Assembly (NCBI RefSeq): GCF_030651745.1
Contig: NZ_JAUSCC010000073.1
Coordinates: forward strand, 1 to 64,000
Direction of reading: 5' to 3'
DNA length: 64,000 nucleotides
From: Methylophaga sp.
Lineage (GTDB): Bacteria; Pseudomonadota; Gammaproteobacteria; Nitrosococcales; Methylophagaceae
Part shown: positions 55,239-64,000 of the stretch, piece after piece
How the letters are laid out: every line of letters starts with the position of its first letter
Position numbering within the stretch: the stretch's first letter is position 1
The notes under the pieces: model-generated
What the model was told of the DNA's origin: nothing
Database searches by the model: none
Seen by the model: only the letters and a program-made list of their open reading frames with translations
Translations under genes and position numbers: made by a program

Positions 55239-55533
55239 ATTCAGATTTATGCCAACTCAAGCATATTACGACGACGCTCGCGATTGCGCAGCTACAGAAA
55301 GTCTGGCAAAGTCAGCGCGACCTTGTCGTCCAGACAAGTATTCAAGGCTCATTCCAAGCCTTACAGCTAATCAGCTAATTGGGATATTATCACCGGACAA
55401 GGGGTAAGTCGGATTGCATTACCATCGTGGGTAACCTCCGTCTGTTCAGTGACTACGATTATTGTGGTCTGAAATCAGACTGCAAATTAAATGGTATACC
55501 GTCTGTACCAGTCCCTTGATAATGGAGATATCA

Positions 55534-57642
55534 ATGCATCTTTCTATTCAACAGCGTTTTAGTATTTGGGCCGGTCTGAGTCTATTGACTATAGTGGTGG
55601 TGACAGCACTGATTAGCGTTTGGCAATTTGGCTCAATCAAACAGAATCTTTCTGAGCAAAGCCGCGAGGTCACTCAGCAGCAAGCACAAAACTATTTACA
55701 ATTATTGGCCCAAGATACTGCGGCGCAATTGCGTATACCACTGGAAAAGGCCTTACATACCGCTCAGGCTAATGCGGCGGTAATGCAGGCCGTGGTTGCC
55801 GATTCAACAATCGCTGACAAACGTGCTCTGGCACTCAGTATCCTCGAGCGAACTTTGATGCTTAACAATGATTTCCTAGGTGTCTATGTTGCTTTTGAGC
55901 CAAATGCTTTGGACAGCAGTGATTTCCTATATCGAGATAGTTTGGGCAGTGATTCTCGTGGGCGCTTCCAGCCCTATGTTGTGCGGTCAGGTAGTAACGC
56001 CTTTTTGGTGGAAAACCTGGAAGGGCTTGAAGATCATACGCTTGATGAGAATGGCGTAAGAGCAGGTGAGTATTACCTTTGTTCAAAAGACAGCAAAAGC
56101 AGCTGTGTTATTGATCCCTATCTTTATCCTGTTGACGGTGAGCAAGTTTTATTGACCACTCTGGTTGCACCAGTAATGGATAATGGCCGCTTTATCGGTA
56201 ATACCGGCATTGATATTTCTGCCGCATTTTTGCAATCAGTGATTAAGGATGTGGCTGCCCAGCTTTATCAGGGGCTTGGTCAAACCTTATTAGTCAGCCC
56301 TCGTGGTGTAATTGTCGGACATAGTCAGCAGCCGGAGCTTATTGGCCAGAACCTCAGTGCTTTAGAGAACGATCTCAGAGAGGCATTACTCGCTGTAAGT
56401 ATGGCTGGTCAAACTCAAATTTTGCAGCAGCAAGGGCAGTTTGTTGTGCTTAGCCCATTTAATATGCCAGGACATGAGCAGGGCTGGGTGACCTATCTTG
56501 CAGTTCCGGAAGCAGAAGTCCTGGCGGCAGTTGCTCAACAGGAGCAATTTCTTGGCCATGCACAAACAACCTTTATCACCACTACCAGTCTTCTAGGTTT
56601 GATTCTGGCACTGATTGGTGTTGGTGTTGTCTGGCTGGTGGCGCGTAGCAGTATCAAGCCATTATCAGATATGACAACGCTGGTTGCTTCTATTGCTGAA
56701 GGCGAGGGTGATTTGACTCAGAAGATTGAGATTCAACGGCAGGATGAGACCGGCAAATTATCCGCTCTGCTTAATATCTTTATCGGCAAACTACACAAGT
56801 TGATTCAGCAGTTAATCCCGTTGGGCGAAAATGTCAGTACGTTGTCTGCCGAAGGTCGTGAAATCAGTGAACAAACTCGATTACAGATGGATCAGCAACA
56901 ACAGTTGCTTGAAGAAATGGTTTCTGCAGTCACAGAAATGGCAGCGTCTGCTCAGCAGATTGCAGGTAATGCCGATCGCACATCACAGTTTGTAAGCACA
57001 GCAAACGAGTCTTCACAATCTGGTGCAGGACTGGTGCGGCGCACTTCAGAATCAATTCATGTGGTCAGTAACAGTGTGCGGGAATCTCAAACAGCGATGT
57101 TGGAGCTGGAAAAAAACAGTGAGGCGATTGTCAGCATTTTGTCTGTGATCCAGGGCATTGCTGAGCAAACCAACCTGTTGGCACTTAATGCCGCCATTGA
57201 AGCTGCCCGCGCTGGGGAGCAAGGACGTGGTTTTGCTGTGGTAGCAGATGAAGTACGCGCTCTGGCAAGTCGAACTCAGGTGGCCACGGTAGATATCCAA
57301 GACAAACTGAGCATACTGCAAAAAGGCAGTCGTCAGGCTGCTGCTGCAATGCAGCTAAGCGGAGAGCAGGTAACTGAAACAGTTGATCTGGCTCGTGCAG
57401 CAGAATCAGCATTAAAAGATATCCAGCAAGCCATTTTGGAAGTGACAGAAATGACTTTTCAGATTGCCTCAGCGACCGAAGAACAAAGCGCAGTCTGTGA
57501 AGATGTCAGTAAAAATCTGACAAAGATTTCACAGCTTGTTGAACACACAACCGAAGGTGCTCGTCACCTGAATCAGGTGGGCACCCAGCTGGACGAAGCG
57601 GCTAACAGCCTGAAACGTCAGCTAGGTTCATTCAAGGTCTGA
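55534..57642 (+). CDS. methyl-accepting chemotaxis protein (Cache sensor)
   Basis: 702 residues: a membrane helix near the N-terminus, a long periplasmic double-Cache domain (about 40-355; [36 protein letters not shown]), a second helix, a HAMP domain ([27 protein letters not shown]), and a signalling hairpin with the conserved tip [35 protein letters not shown]. No C-terminal CheR-binding pentapeptide. The ligand is unknown; dCache domains often bind amino acids or amines. The ATG 55534 follows GGAGA. Confidence 0.94.
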   Translation: MHLSIQQRFSIWAGLSLLTIVVVTALISVWQFGSIKQNLSEQSREVTQQQAQNYLQLLAQDTAAQLRIPLEKALHTAQANAAVMQAVVADSTIADKRALALSILERTLMLNNDFLGVYVAFEPNALDSSDFLYRDSLGSDSRGRFQPYVVRSGSNAFLVENLEGLEDHTLDENGVRAGEYYLCSKDSKSSCVIDPYLYPVDGEQVLLTTLVAPVMDNGRFIGNTGIDISAAFLQSVIKDVAAQLYQGLGQTLLVSPRGVIVGHSQQPELIGQNLSALENDLREALLAVSMAGQTQILQQQGQFVVLSPFNMPGHEQGWVTYLAVPEAEVLAAVAQQEQFLGHAQTTFITTTSLLGLILALIGVGVVWLVARSSIKPLSDMTTLVASIAEGEGDLTQKIEIQRQDETGKLSALLNIFIGKLHKLIQQLIPLGENVSTLSAEGREISEQTRLQMDQQQQLLEEMVSAVTEMAASAQQIAGNADRTSQFVSTANESSQSGAGLVRRTSESIHVVSNSVRESQTAMLELEKNSEAIVSILSVIQGIAEQTNLLALNAAIEAARAGEQGRGFAVVADEVRALASRTQVATVDIQDKLSILQKGSRQAAAAMQLSGEQVTETVDLARAAESALKDIQQAILEVTEMTFQIASATEEQSAVCEDVSKNLTKISQLVEHTTEGARHLNQVGTQLDEAANSLKRQLGSFKV

Positions 57643-57658
57643 TTGATTACAGTAATGA

Positions 57659-58543
57659 TCACATCTGCATACGCCCACCAGTGACACCGTAAATTTCACC
57701 AGTCACATAGCTGGCATCAGCTGATGCCAAAAATACATAAACCGGCGCTAATTCAGCCGGCTGTGCCGGACGGCCAAATAAAGTATTGGCACCAAAATTT
57801 TTCACTTTTTCATCCGGCATGGTGGTTGGGATTAACGGTGTCCACACCGGTCCCGGTGCCACGCCGTTGACTCTGACACCTTGATTAATCGCTTCAGCAG
57901 CAAGTGAAATGGTGAAATTAGCAATAGCCGCTTTGGTGGCAGCATAAGGCGCCAGATTACTACTGGGTTCAAATGCCTGAATAGAAGTCGTATTGATAAT
58001 CGAACCGCCCGGTGGAATGTGTTTCAACGCGGCGCGGGAGAAATGAAAGAACGCTTCAATATTTGTTTGAAACGCATAGCTGATTTCGTCATCAGGAATA
58101 TCGTGTATTGATTCATAAGTTTGTTGGAAGGCGGCGTTATTCACCAGAATATCCAGCCGTCCATATTCTTCGATACATACCTCTACAGCCTTATCACAGG
58201 CGGCCCGATTGTTGGATTGGTCCATTTTTATCGATAGAACTTGTCTGCCTGCTTCCTTTACTAACCGCTCAGTTTCATAGGCATCATCTTGTTCACAGAG
58301 ATAAGTAAACACTATATCGGCTCCCTCTCGGGCATAGGCGAGGGCAACTGCCATGCCGATTCCACTGTCGCCGCCGCTAATCAAAGCCACTTTTCCGGCA
58401 AGACGATCATGGCCCTGATAAGTGCTTTCACCATGATCAGGTGTCGGCTGCATTTTGTTCTCTTCCCCTGGCAGTTTTTGCTGCTGAATTTCAAACTCTG
58501 GTCGAGGATAACGATTTCTCGGATCTATAGCATTGTTCATCAT
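57659..58543 (-). CDS. SDR family oxidoreductase (YghA-like)
   Basis: 294 residues of the short-chain dehydrogenase family. Seen: an N-terminal extension (RYPRPEF, PTPDHGESTYQGHDRLAGK), the NAD(P) motif ISGGDSGIGMAV (TGxxxGIG type), NNAAFQ, catalytic YAATKAA, and the C-terminal GxVYGVTGG-like end. The extension and length match the stress-linked YghA/YdaD group. An AAGGAG site precedes the ATG at 58543 by 7 bases. No substrate is known. Confidence 0.9.
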   Translation of the reverse strand: MMNNAIDPRNRYPRPEFEIQQQKLPGEENKMQPTPDHGESTYQGHDRLAGKVALISGGDSGIGMAVALAYAREGADIVFTYLCEQDDAYETERLVKEAGRQVLSIKMDQSNNRAACDKAVEVCIEEYGRLDILVNNAAFQQTYESIHDIPDDEISYAFQTNIEAFFHFSRAALKHIPPGGSIINTTSIQAFEPSSNLAPYAATKAAIANFTISLAAEAINQGVRVNGVAPGPVWTPLIPTTMPDEKVKNFGANTLFGRPAQPAELAPVYVFLASADASYVTGEIYGVTGGRMQM

Positions 58544-58887
58544 TTCTGGGCTCCTTATACCGTTAATAATTAAGGATTAGTTGTTATTCGCTCAGTTGAT
58601 TATGGTGAATGCAAAAGCTATTCCTTTCAGTAGAGGTGCCTGAAAAGCTGAGGATCATTTGCCAACTCTATTATCAAAAACGACAGGCAAACTCTTCGCT
58701 AAGTAAAAATTACCGATGATAGGAATTTTTTATATAGAAAATAGAACAATTTTTGGGAGTATTTTCACTCAATTCTGTTCAAATTGGCGTGATAGCGTTG
58801 TTACATCATAGAAACGGTTTACTGGCATAGAGATTGCGAAATAGCTAGTTAATTAAAACACCAGTACTCACAAAAAGTGATAAGCAT
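58544..58887. other. AT-rich divergent promoter region
   Basis: 344 bases between the SDR gene and the DUF2383 gene. It has no gene. It holds the sigma-54-like promoter at 58823-58838 and probably a minus-strand promoter for the SDR gene. No repeats were seen. Confidence 0.5.
58823..58838 (+). promoter_or_regulatory. sigma-54 type promoter before the DUF2383 gene
   Basis: TGGCATAGAGATTGCG fits TGGCAC-N5-TTGC with the strict GG-N10-GC spacing. Predicted transcription start near 58849, about 39 bases before the ATG at 58888. The match is 5 of 6 in the -24 box and 4 of 4 in TTGC. No enhancer-binding-protein gene is next to it. Confidence 0.6.
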
Positions 58888-59367
58888 ATGATGAACATAA
58901 TGAACAACAACGAGATTAGTAATAGCGATGTCATGAACTCGAAAAACATAATTTCTAAGTTAGAGGATTTGGTGGCGTTGGAATTCAATGCCATAGAAAC
59001 CTATGAAGCAGCGATAGAACGTATAGAAAATCTCGACTATCGGGCCACAATGACCGAGTTTCTCAGTGAACATGAACAGCATTTGATGCAATTGTGTGAT
59101 GCGATTATCCAAGAAGGGGGGACACCTCCCAAAGGAGCAGATTTCAAGCAGTTTTTAACTAAAGGCCCGGTAATCATTGCTGGAATTGGTGGGGATAAAG
59201 CTGTTTTGCAAGCCATGTTGTTGAACGAGAGTTTAACTAACAAGCTCTATGAAAATGCTAATGAAGAAGTCTTTCCCGGCTATATTCAACTTATGTTGAA
59301 ACAGGCCTTGGGGGATGTGCGTCACCATCGGGTGTGGATTGAATCTGCCATAGAACAACTTAAATGA
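58888..59367 (+). CDS. DUF2383/PA2169-type ferritin-like protein
   Basis: 159 residues. Four-helix bundle pattern: EDLVALEFNAIETYEAAIERIENLDYRATMTEFLSEHEQHLMQL, with Glu-xx-Glu and His residues, and ALGDVRHHRVWIESAI in the last helix (a ferritin-like diiron set). No signal peptide. Family members are stress-linked in Pseudomonas and others, role unknown. It lies behind a sigma-54-like promoter. An ATG at 58891 is also possible. Confidence 0.8.
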   Translation: MMNIMNNNEISNSDVMNSKNIISKLEDLVALEFNAIETYEAAIERIENLDYRATMTEFLSEHEQHLMQLCDAIIQEGGTPPKGADFKQFLTKGPVIIAGIGGDKAVLQAMLLNESLTNKLYENANEEVFPGYIQLMLKQALGDVRHHRVWIESAIEQLK

Positions 59368-59418
59368 TTAACAAAGTAAATTAAGAGAATTATTTTTGAA
59401 ACAATTGGTTATATCAAG

Positions 59419-59433
59419 CTGTCATTTTGACAG
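59419..59433. promoter_or_regulatory. short palindrome upstream of the proline-rich gene
   Basis: CTGTCA-TTT-TGACAG, a perfect 6-bp inverted repeat with a 3-base spacer, 27 bases before the ATG at 59460. It has the look of an operator for a dimeric regulator. I cannot name the protein. Confidence 0.35.
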
Positions 59434-59459
59434 ATACATTGCAATAAAGGATTAGAGAA

Positions 59460-59855
59460 ATGTTTAAAAAGTTATTTGTTCCATTAGCGGTATCGGCCCT
59501 ATATTTTGCAACTCCGGTCATAGCTGAGGATTTAAACCAGCCCCAAGACCACCGTTCAACGATTAATCAACAGCAAAATAATCAAGTCGGGCAGCCAATC
59601 GACAACCGGATTGATAGTGAAATCAGACAGAATCAATCCAATACACCGATTACCCCGCAAACCAGACAACCTTTACCGGCTAATCCTCCTTCACGATCCG
59701 TTATGACCCCTGAGCCTCCGCCACCACCGACTCAAGTTAATCCACAAACCCCGCAAACAACGGATCCATCTTTACCTAATACCGGAGCTCCCGCGGGGAA
59801 TACGCCAGTTGTTCCTGGTACAACTTATCCGGATAACACTACCCCTTATCGTTGA
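59460..59855 (+). CDS. secreted proline-rich low-complexity protein, unknown
   Basis: 131 residues: a signal peptide (MFKKLFVPLAVSALYFATPVIA, then E) and a mature part rich in Pro, Gln, Asn and Thr (LPANPPSRSVMTPEPPPPPT). No family recognised. Probably extracellular or periplasmic and unstructured. Confidence 0.65.
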   Translation: MFKKLFVPLAVSALYFATPVIAEDLNQPQDHRSTINQQQNNQVGQPIDNRIDSEIRQNQSNTPITPQTRQPLPANPPSRSVMTPEPPPPPTQVNPQTPQTTDPSLPNTGAPAGNTPVVPGTTYPDNTTPYR

Positions 59856-59993
59856 AATCATTATGAAATAGTTATCGACGATAATTTTATTGCTCAATTT
59901 GGAAGAGCCTGCGGTGTTGAATAGTCGACTTTTATGACGCCGCTTTAATTTAACAACGCAACATGTAAGGTCAAATAGATAAAGGACGCTGCT

Positions 59994-60701
59994 ATGCCAC
60001 ATGCCAGAAAACTTGATAGTCAGTCTATTACCAGCCAACAAAACCGGTTTTCTAAAACAGTTGCCGGTGACCACTTACCTAACCCAGATGCATCGGAAAA
60101 CAGCCGAGCAAAAATACTGCTACACCCTGAATTCACAATTGATGAAATGGATTTCGAAGCGTTGAGTAAAGCCGTTCCTGATGGAACCGTTGGTGTGATC
60201 AATGAGGTGCACCAGCATAATACTGAATTGTTACTGCGAAAATTAGGTCAACGTCTCGCTTTTGAACGTGCCAGTGTCAGGCTTTATGAAGCGCTTATTT
60301 TTAAATGTCTCGCGTTACAAAAAGGTCAAAGAAAGGTTGTTTCTTTGGATCAATTACGACAATTTCGTGATGAGGAAGTCGAGCACAGTCTGTTGCTCAA
60401 AAAAGCAATCGAGACATTAGGCTTTGATGCAGATGACTGGATACCTGAAATGGACTCCACACTGCTGTCAACTTTGCAAATACCTAAAGTCTTCAGTAAG
60501 AAAAATACCACTATCCTGCAATGTTTGGAGTCGGTGCAGATCTTTGCTACCAACGATAATGCTGAATGGCATACCCTGCACGGCTTATTCACCAATATGG
60601 GATTACAGGATGTGGCAGAAGAATTTAATCAGGCGCTTGAAGAAGATAGCAGGCAATTGGAAACCATTTCTCGTTGGATATATCAGTTATCCCACGCTTG
60701 A
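59994..60701 (+). CDS. ferritin-like domain protein, unknown function
   Basis: 235 residues: a variable N-terminus (1-45), then a helical bundle: NTELLLRKLGQRLAFERASVRLYEALI, VVSLDQLRQFRDEEVEHSLLLKKAIETLG (Glu and ExxH), and a C-terminal EEFNQALEEDSRQLETISRWI. The Glu/His set of a diiron ferritin-like fold is present. No signal peptide. It is the second ferritin-like protein within 1.2 kb of the first. Confidence 0.75.
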   Translation: MPHARKLDSQSITSQQNRFSKTVAGDHLPNPDASENSRAKILLHPEFTIDEMDFEALSKAVPDGTVGVINEVHQHNTELLLRKLGQRLAFERASVRLYEALIFKCLALQKGQRKVVSLDQLRQFRDEEVEHSLLLKKAIETLGFDADDWIPEMDSTLLSTLQIPKVFSKKNTTILQCLESVQIFATNDNAEWHTLHGLFTNMGLQDVAEEFNQALEEDSRQLETISRWIYQLSHA

Positions 60702-60725
60702 AGATTCAGTCATTCCCTTGAAATG

Positions 60726-60758
60726 AAAACGGGGAGGAATCGATCCTCCCCGTTTTTT
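60726..60758 (+). terminator. strong rho-independent terminator
   Basis: Stem AAAACGGGGAGGA and TCCTCCCCGTTTT with a 5-base loop, then more T residues (T7 in all). It is 24 bp after the ferritin-like gene stop. On the minus strand its A-tract partner means it could also end the P450 pseudogene transcript. Confidence 0.95.
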
Positions 60759-61444
60759 TATGTTTCAGCTGTAACGGCAGCAGAAAAGGGTTTTACTTTA
60801 CAAATAATAAAACCACTTTCTGGCAAAGTAGGCATTTTGTTAGGTGGCAAAAACAGATTTTGTGCTGGAACGACATAATCCACTTCCATGGTCAGTACTT
60901 TCCCGGCACTTTCAATCATACGAATAAACTGGTGAGTACGATGTTTTATTTCATCTGGTTCTAACGGTACTCCTGCTCACTGGCAGATTGATTGGGTAAG
61001 CACCTCAGCAGCCGCTTCTTTCAAAACAACAGGTGAATCCCGTTGTTGCCAATCATTAATCGCTGCAAGCCAGTAACGGTGGCTAATCTGGACCAGTTCA
61101 TCCAGTGATTGTTTTGTCATTAAATCCATAAACATGGCATTACGACGCCGATGTGCTTCGCCGTCCAGACCTTGCACACCTTTTTCACCAAACAGGGTTT
61201 TCATCAGTCGTTTAGGTGCAGCACCACTGCGTTGAAATTTATTTTCGTCATAAAAAATTTCCGAGGCTTCACGACCCACCATACAGATGGTAGGTTTTAG
61301 CAGTAAGCGAGTTTAAAACACATCCGTATCCATTTGTTGACAACGATTACGGATAAAGTCGTAACCTTCCTGATGTAAAGCCAAAGTGCTGTCAAAGGAG
61401 TGGTCGCGAGGAGGGGTATTGAGGAGAGTTTGATTATCAGACAT
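60758..61444 (-). pseudogene. degenerate CYP152-type fatty acid peroxygenase (P450) remnant
   Basis: Reading from the ATG at 61444, the frame gives MSDNQTLLNTPPRDHSFDST, then an in-frame TAA at 61313-61315, then TRLLLKPTICMVGREASEIF and FQRSGAAPKRLMKTLFG, the N-terminal landmarks of CYP152 (P450 BS-beta/SP-alpha) enzymes. A second in-frame stop (TGA where Trp is expected in the W-AGVPL segment) lies at 60977-60979. After IRMIESAGK the frame jumps straight to the C-terminal VDYVVPAQNLF and MPTLPESGFIICKVK, so about 200 residues, including the heme Cys, are gone. All parts are in one frame. Confidence 0.85.
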
Positions 61445-61629
61445 AAATCATCCTTTCAAATTGTCGGGATTAAATCTGGACAACTTGATGTGCAGAAAAT
61501 TCATTGCCGTTTGTCAGCCACAAATTAACAGTATCATCTGTAAATTATTGATTAACTACAACTTATCTTGACACTTAAGACGCGTTTGCGTCACCATGGA
61601 TTTATCGACACCAGCCAGACAGAAAAGCT

Positions 61630-62976
61630 ATGAAAAGTGTCATGACCAAGTGTTATTTCGCCACAATGATGTTGGTGATCAGTTGTCTGTTGTTTGGGCA
61701 TAACCATGCCTATGCCGCGGATAAAGTCTGGACGCTGTCAATTCAGGGGGCAATCAGTCCTGCTTCAGCTGATTTTTTTATCAGCACGCTGCGTAAGGCT
61801 GAAAAAGAAAATATTCAGTTACTGGTATTACAACTGGATACGCCGGGCGGTCTGGACCCTTCCATGCGTGACATCATCAAAGCCATTCTGTCTGCCAAAA
61901 TCCCTGTTGCTACCTATGTTTCTCCCTCTGGTTCAAGAGCTGCCAGTGCAGGTACCTATATTCTCTATGCCAGTCATATTGCTGCTATGGCTCCGGCAAC
62001 CAATGTCGGGTCTTCCACACCTGTCAAAATGCAGCCAGGTCGCATCTCTCCCGATTTTGAAAAAGATAAGGATAAAGAAAACTCACCCGATGCCATGGAT
62101 AAAAAAATGCTGAATGATGCGGTGGCCTATATCCGTGGTTTGGCTGAACTTCGTGGCCGTAATGCGGATTGGGCCGAAGAAACCGTTCGTGAAGCTGCCA
62201 ATCTCAGTGCCTCAGAAGCCCTCGAGAAAGGTGTGATCGATATGGTGGAAAAAGATCTGCAACAGCTTTTACAGAGCTTGAATGGCAGAGAGGTGATACT
62301 GGAAAGTGGCAGTGTGACGCTGCAACTGGACAATATCGAACTCACTGAAATCGAAGCAGGTTGGCGCTATGAGTTATTAAGCCTGATTACCGGTCCCAAT
62401 ATCGCCTATATATTATTGATGATTGGTATTTACGGATTGATTCTGGAGTTTTACAACCCAGGTATGGGCGTTGCCGGTGTTGTCGGGGTCATTTGCTTAT
62501 TACTGGCGGCTTTTGCATTACATATGTTGCCGATTAATTATGCCGGGTTGGCCTTATTGATTGTCGGGATTGGATTGATGATGGGGGAAGCATTCAGTCC
62601 CTCATTCGGAATACTCGGAATCGGAGGTTTACTGGCCTTTATTTTCGGTTCGATTATGTTGATGGATAGTGAGTTACCGGCATACCAGATTTCCATGCCA
62701 TTAATCGCTGCACTGGCTGTTACCTCATTGGCTATTTTTGTATTTGTTATTGGTGCGGCATTGCGTGCCCGAAAAACCATGGTGGTAAGTGGACAGGAAG
62801 CCATTATCGGCGCGCAGGCAGAGGCCAGAGAAGATTTTACCGGCCATGGAAAAGTCTATGCGATGGGCGAGCAGTGGCAGGCTTATAGTACAGAACATAT
62901 TGGCAAAGGACAGATGCTGAGGATAGTTGCACGTGATGGTCTTGTCCTACATGTGGAAGCAATCAAGGAGCAATGA
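61630..62976 (+). CDS. NfeD family membrane serine protease (NfeD1b type)
   Basis: 448 residues: signal peptide (about 1-29, NHAYA), a ClpP-like protease domain ([21 protein letters not shown], then [17 protein letters not shown] with the likely nucleophile Ser, and [11 protein letters not shown] with a Lys), four or so membrane helices (about 252-375) and a C-terminal OB-fold domain ([20 protein letters not shown]). It overlaps the slipin gene at ATGA, the standard NfeD-slipin pairing, and probably cleaves that partner. Confidence 0.93.
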   Translation: MKSVMTKCYFATMMLVISCLLFGHNHAYAADKVWTLSIQGAISPASADFFISTLRKAEKENIQLLVLQLDTPGGLDPSMRDIIKAILSAKIPVATYVSPSGSRAASAGTYILYASHIAAMAPATNVGSSTPVKMQPGRISPDFEKDKDKENSPDAMDKKMLNDAVAYIRGLAELRGRNADWAEETVREAANLSASEALEKGVIDMVEKDLQQLLQSLNGREVILESGSVTLQLDNIELTEIEAGWRYELLSLITGPNIAYILLMIGIYGLILEFYNPGMGVAGVVGVICLLLAAFALHMLPINYAGLALLIVGIGLMMGEAFSPSFGILGIGGLLAFIFGSIMLMDSELPAYQISMPLIAALAVTSLAIFVFVIGAALRARKTMVVSGQEAIIGAQAEAREDFTGHGKVYAMGEQWQAYSTEHIGKGQMLRIVARDGLVLHVEAIKEQ

Positions 62977-63728
62977 ACATGCAAACATTCATTATCGTAA
63001 TTGCACTAATGATCGTCGCGTTGATTCTCAGTACTTTCAGGGTACTGCGGGAATATGAGCGTGGCGTAATCTTTTTATTGGGCCGGTTTTATAAAGTGAA
63101 AGGGCCGGGGTTGATAGTGGTGATTCCGCTGATTCAACAGATGGTCAAAGTAGATTTACGGACTTTGGTATTGGATGTACCTTCTCAGGATTTGATCACC
63201 AGAGATAATGTGTCGGTTAAGGTCAATGCCGTCTTATATTTTCGGGTGGTGGATCCGCAAAAAGCCATTATCAATGTGGAAAACTATATGGAAGCCACCG
63301 GGCAATTGGCGCAGACAACCTTACGCTCCGTATTGGGGCAGCATGAACTGGATGAGTTGTTGGCGGAGCGCGATCGCTTGAACGATGATATTCAGACGAT
63401 TCTGGATCGGCAAAGCGATCAGTGGGGTATCAAGGTCTCCAATGTTGAAATCAAGCACGTAGACATTGATGAGAGCATGATTCGGGCGATTGCCAAACAG
63501 GCCGAAGCAGAACGTGAACGCCGCGCCAAAGTCATCCATGCCGATGGTGAGTTTCAGGCTTCCGGTAAACTGGTGGAGGCCGCTGAACAACTGGCTCGTC
63601 AACCTACCGCAATTCAACTGCGTTATCTGCAAACACTGACGGAAATTGCCGGAGATAAAAGCTCCACCATTGTTTTTCCGGTGCCTTCTCAGTTATTGGA
63701 CAGCCTGCATAAGATGATGAATAAATAA
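62973..63728 (+). CDS. slipin/SPFH (band 7) family membrane protein
   Basis: 251 residues: one N-terminal helix ([18 protein letters not shown]), then the SPFH domain ([45 protein letters not shown]) and a helical C-part ([20 protein letters not shown]). Slipins form membrane scaffolds and are partners of NfeD proteases. The ATG overlaps the nfeD stop. Confidence 0.94.
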   Translation: MNMQTFIIVIALMIVALILSTFRVLREYERGVIFLLGRFYKVKGPGLIVVIPLIQQMVKVDLRTLVLDVPSQDLITRDNVSVKVNAVLYFRVVDPQKAIINVENYMEATGQLAQTTLRSVLGQHELDELLAERDRLNDDIQTILDRQSDQWGIKVSNVEIKHVDIDESMIRAIAKQAEAERERRAKVIHADGEFQASGKLVEAAEQLARQPTAIQLRYLQTLTEIAGDKSSTIVFPVPSQLLDSLHKMMNK

Positions 63729-63800
63729 TAAACCGCTGAAACTCAGCAAAGAGATTCTGTCTCTACTTTACGGTCACTGTAGCCACCAACACCTGCATTG

Positions 63801-63835
63801 CTGCCATGTTCGATTAATCAGTCTGAACATGGCAG
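63801..63835. terminator. inverted repeat downstream of the slipin gene
   Basis: A perfect 11-bp inverted repeat, CTGCCATGTTC and GAACATGGCAG, with a 13-base loop. It lacks a T-run immediately after; an 8-base T tract starts about 30 bp later. Possible transcript end of the nfeD-slipin pair. Confidence 0.45.
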
Positions 63836-63879
63836 AAGCGCTGGGAGTATCTGTTATAATCAGGTGTTTTTTTTAACTA

Positions 63880-64000
63880 GGGTCTGTTTGTCTTTCATTG
63901 CCGCCTCTGTTGTGATTGAAAATGCACTAATCAAGGCGCGAGGAATGCAGTTTAGTCGTTCTAAATAAATGACGAGCAACGCAGAGTGGTGCATTTTCAG
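63880..64000 (+). mobile_element. miniature inverted-repeat element, copy 2 (truncated by window end)
   Basis: Starts GGGTCTGTTTGTCTTTCA after a TA (63878-63879) and matches the reversed right arm of the element at 50910-51171 over all 121 visible bases, with about 14 differences by eye. It continues beyond the window. Confidence 0.85.

Noticed and set aside
55198..55407. 69-codon frame after the LEA14-like gene
   Set aside because: It starts within that gene in another frame, and the remaining 52 codons show no recognisable pattern or ribosome site.
1..64000. CRISPR array, tRNA or rRNA gene
   Set aside because: No direct repeats with regular spacing and no tRNA- or rRNA-like stretches were found on reading; a covariance-model search would be needed to be certain.

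Overview
The window looks like a chromosomal segment of a gammaproteobacterium, most likely a marine methylotroph of the Methylophaga type. That is an inference from moderate GC, ubiquinone genes (ubiC-ubiA), the gmk-rpoZ-spoT-ridA-recG order, an intact bioB-bioF-bioH-bioC-bioD run, PEP-CTERM-like proteins ending in a VPLPAALWLF anchor, and a long-form leuA. No rRNA, tRNA, CRISPR array, prophage or complete insertion sequence was seen. Most genes are housekeeping and well recognised.

Layout. At 0-4.3 kb is an amino-acid block (alaC, hom, thrC, a small membrane protein). At 4.3-7.2 kb, on the minus strand, lies rph-rdgB-hemW with a small secreted protein; yicC diverges at 7.3 kb. From 8.2 to 18.1 kb is an accessory block: a FadL-type porin, an unrecognised membrane protein with an internal repeat, a 7TM diguanylate cyclase, two tandem PEP-CTERM-like genes and a ferric iron ABC transporter (fbpABC). 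It separates yicC from gmk, which are adjacent in relatives such as Pseudomonas. At 18.3-26.2 kb run gmk, rpoZ, spoT, ridA, recG, ubiC, ubiA and a secreted nuclease. At 26.2-28.5 kb a three-gene operon joins a duplicated DUF1538 membrane protein, a PII-like protein and a CBS protein. A GAF/DUF484-GGDEF cyclase and comF follow, then the biotin operon (30.4-35.0 kb), a GST, an RND efflux pair, a PilZ protein, a PIN-PhoH ATPase and an MscS-like channel.

The right third is more mixed: a DUF2235 hydrolase, an ACR3/bile-acid-symporter-like carrier, a Vgb-like propeller, a membrane protein followed by a 23-codon membrane peptide, egtB-egtD (ergothioneine), PPK2, a divergent Lrp regulator and leuA, a LEA14-like lipoprotein, a chemoreceptor, a stress-like group (SDR, two ferritin-like proteins, a proline-rich secreted protein), a decayed CYP152 P450 and an NfeD-slipin pair. 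A 262-bp TA-flanked miniature inverted-repeat element sits exactly at the egtD stop codon, and a second copy begins at 63880 and runs off the window.

The best candidates for undescribed biology are the DUF1538-PII-CBS operon (a transporter with two apparent ligand-sensing partners), the 48-bp element shared upstream of the two PEP-CTERM-like genes, and the unrecognised membrane protein with the repeated E-x-x-N-Y motif. Regulatory signals supported by sequence include a 15-bp intercistronic stem between fbpA and fbpB, a Fur-box-like site before fbpA, a sigma-54 type promoter before the DUF2383 gene, and several terminators.
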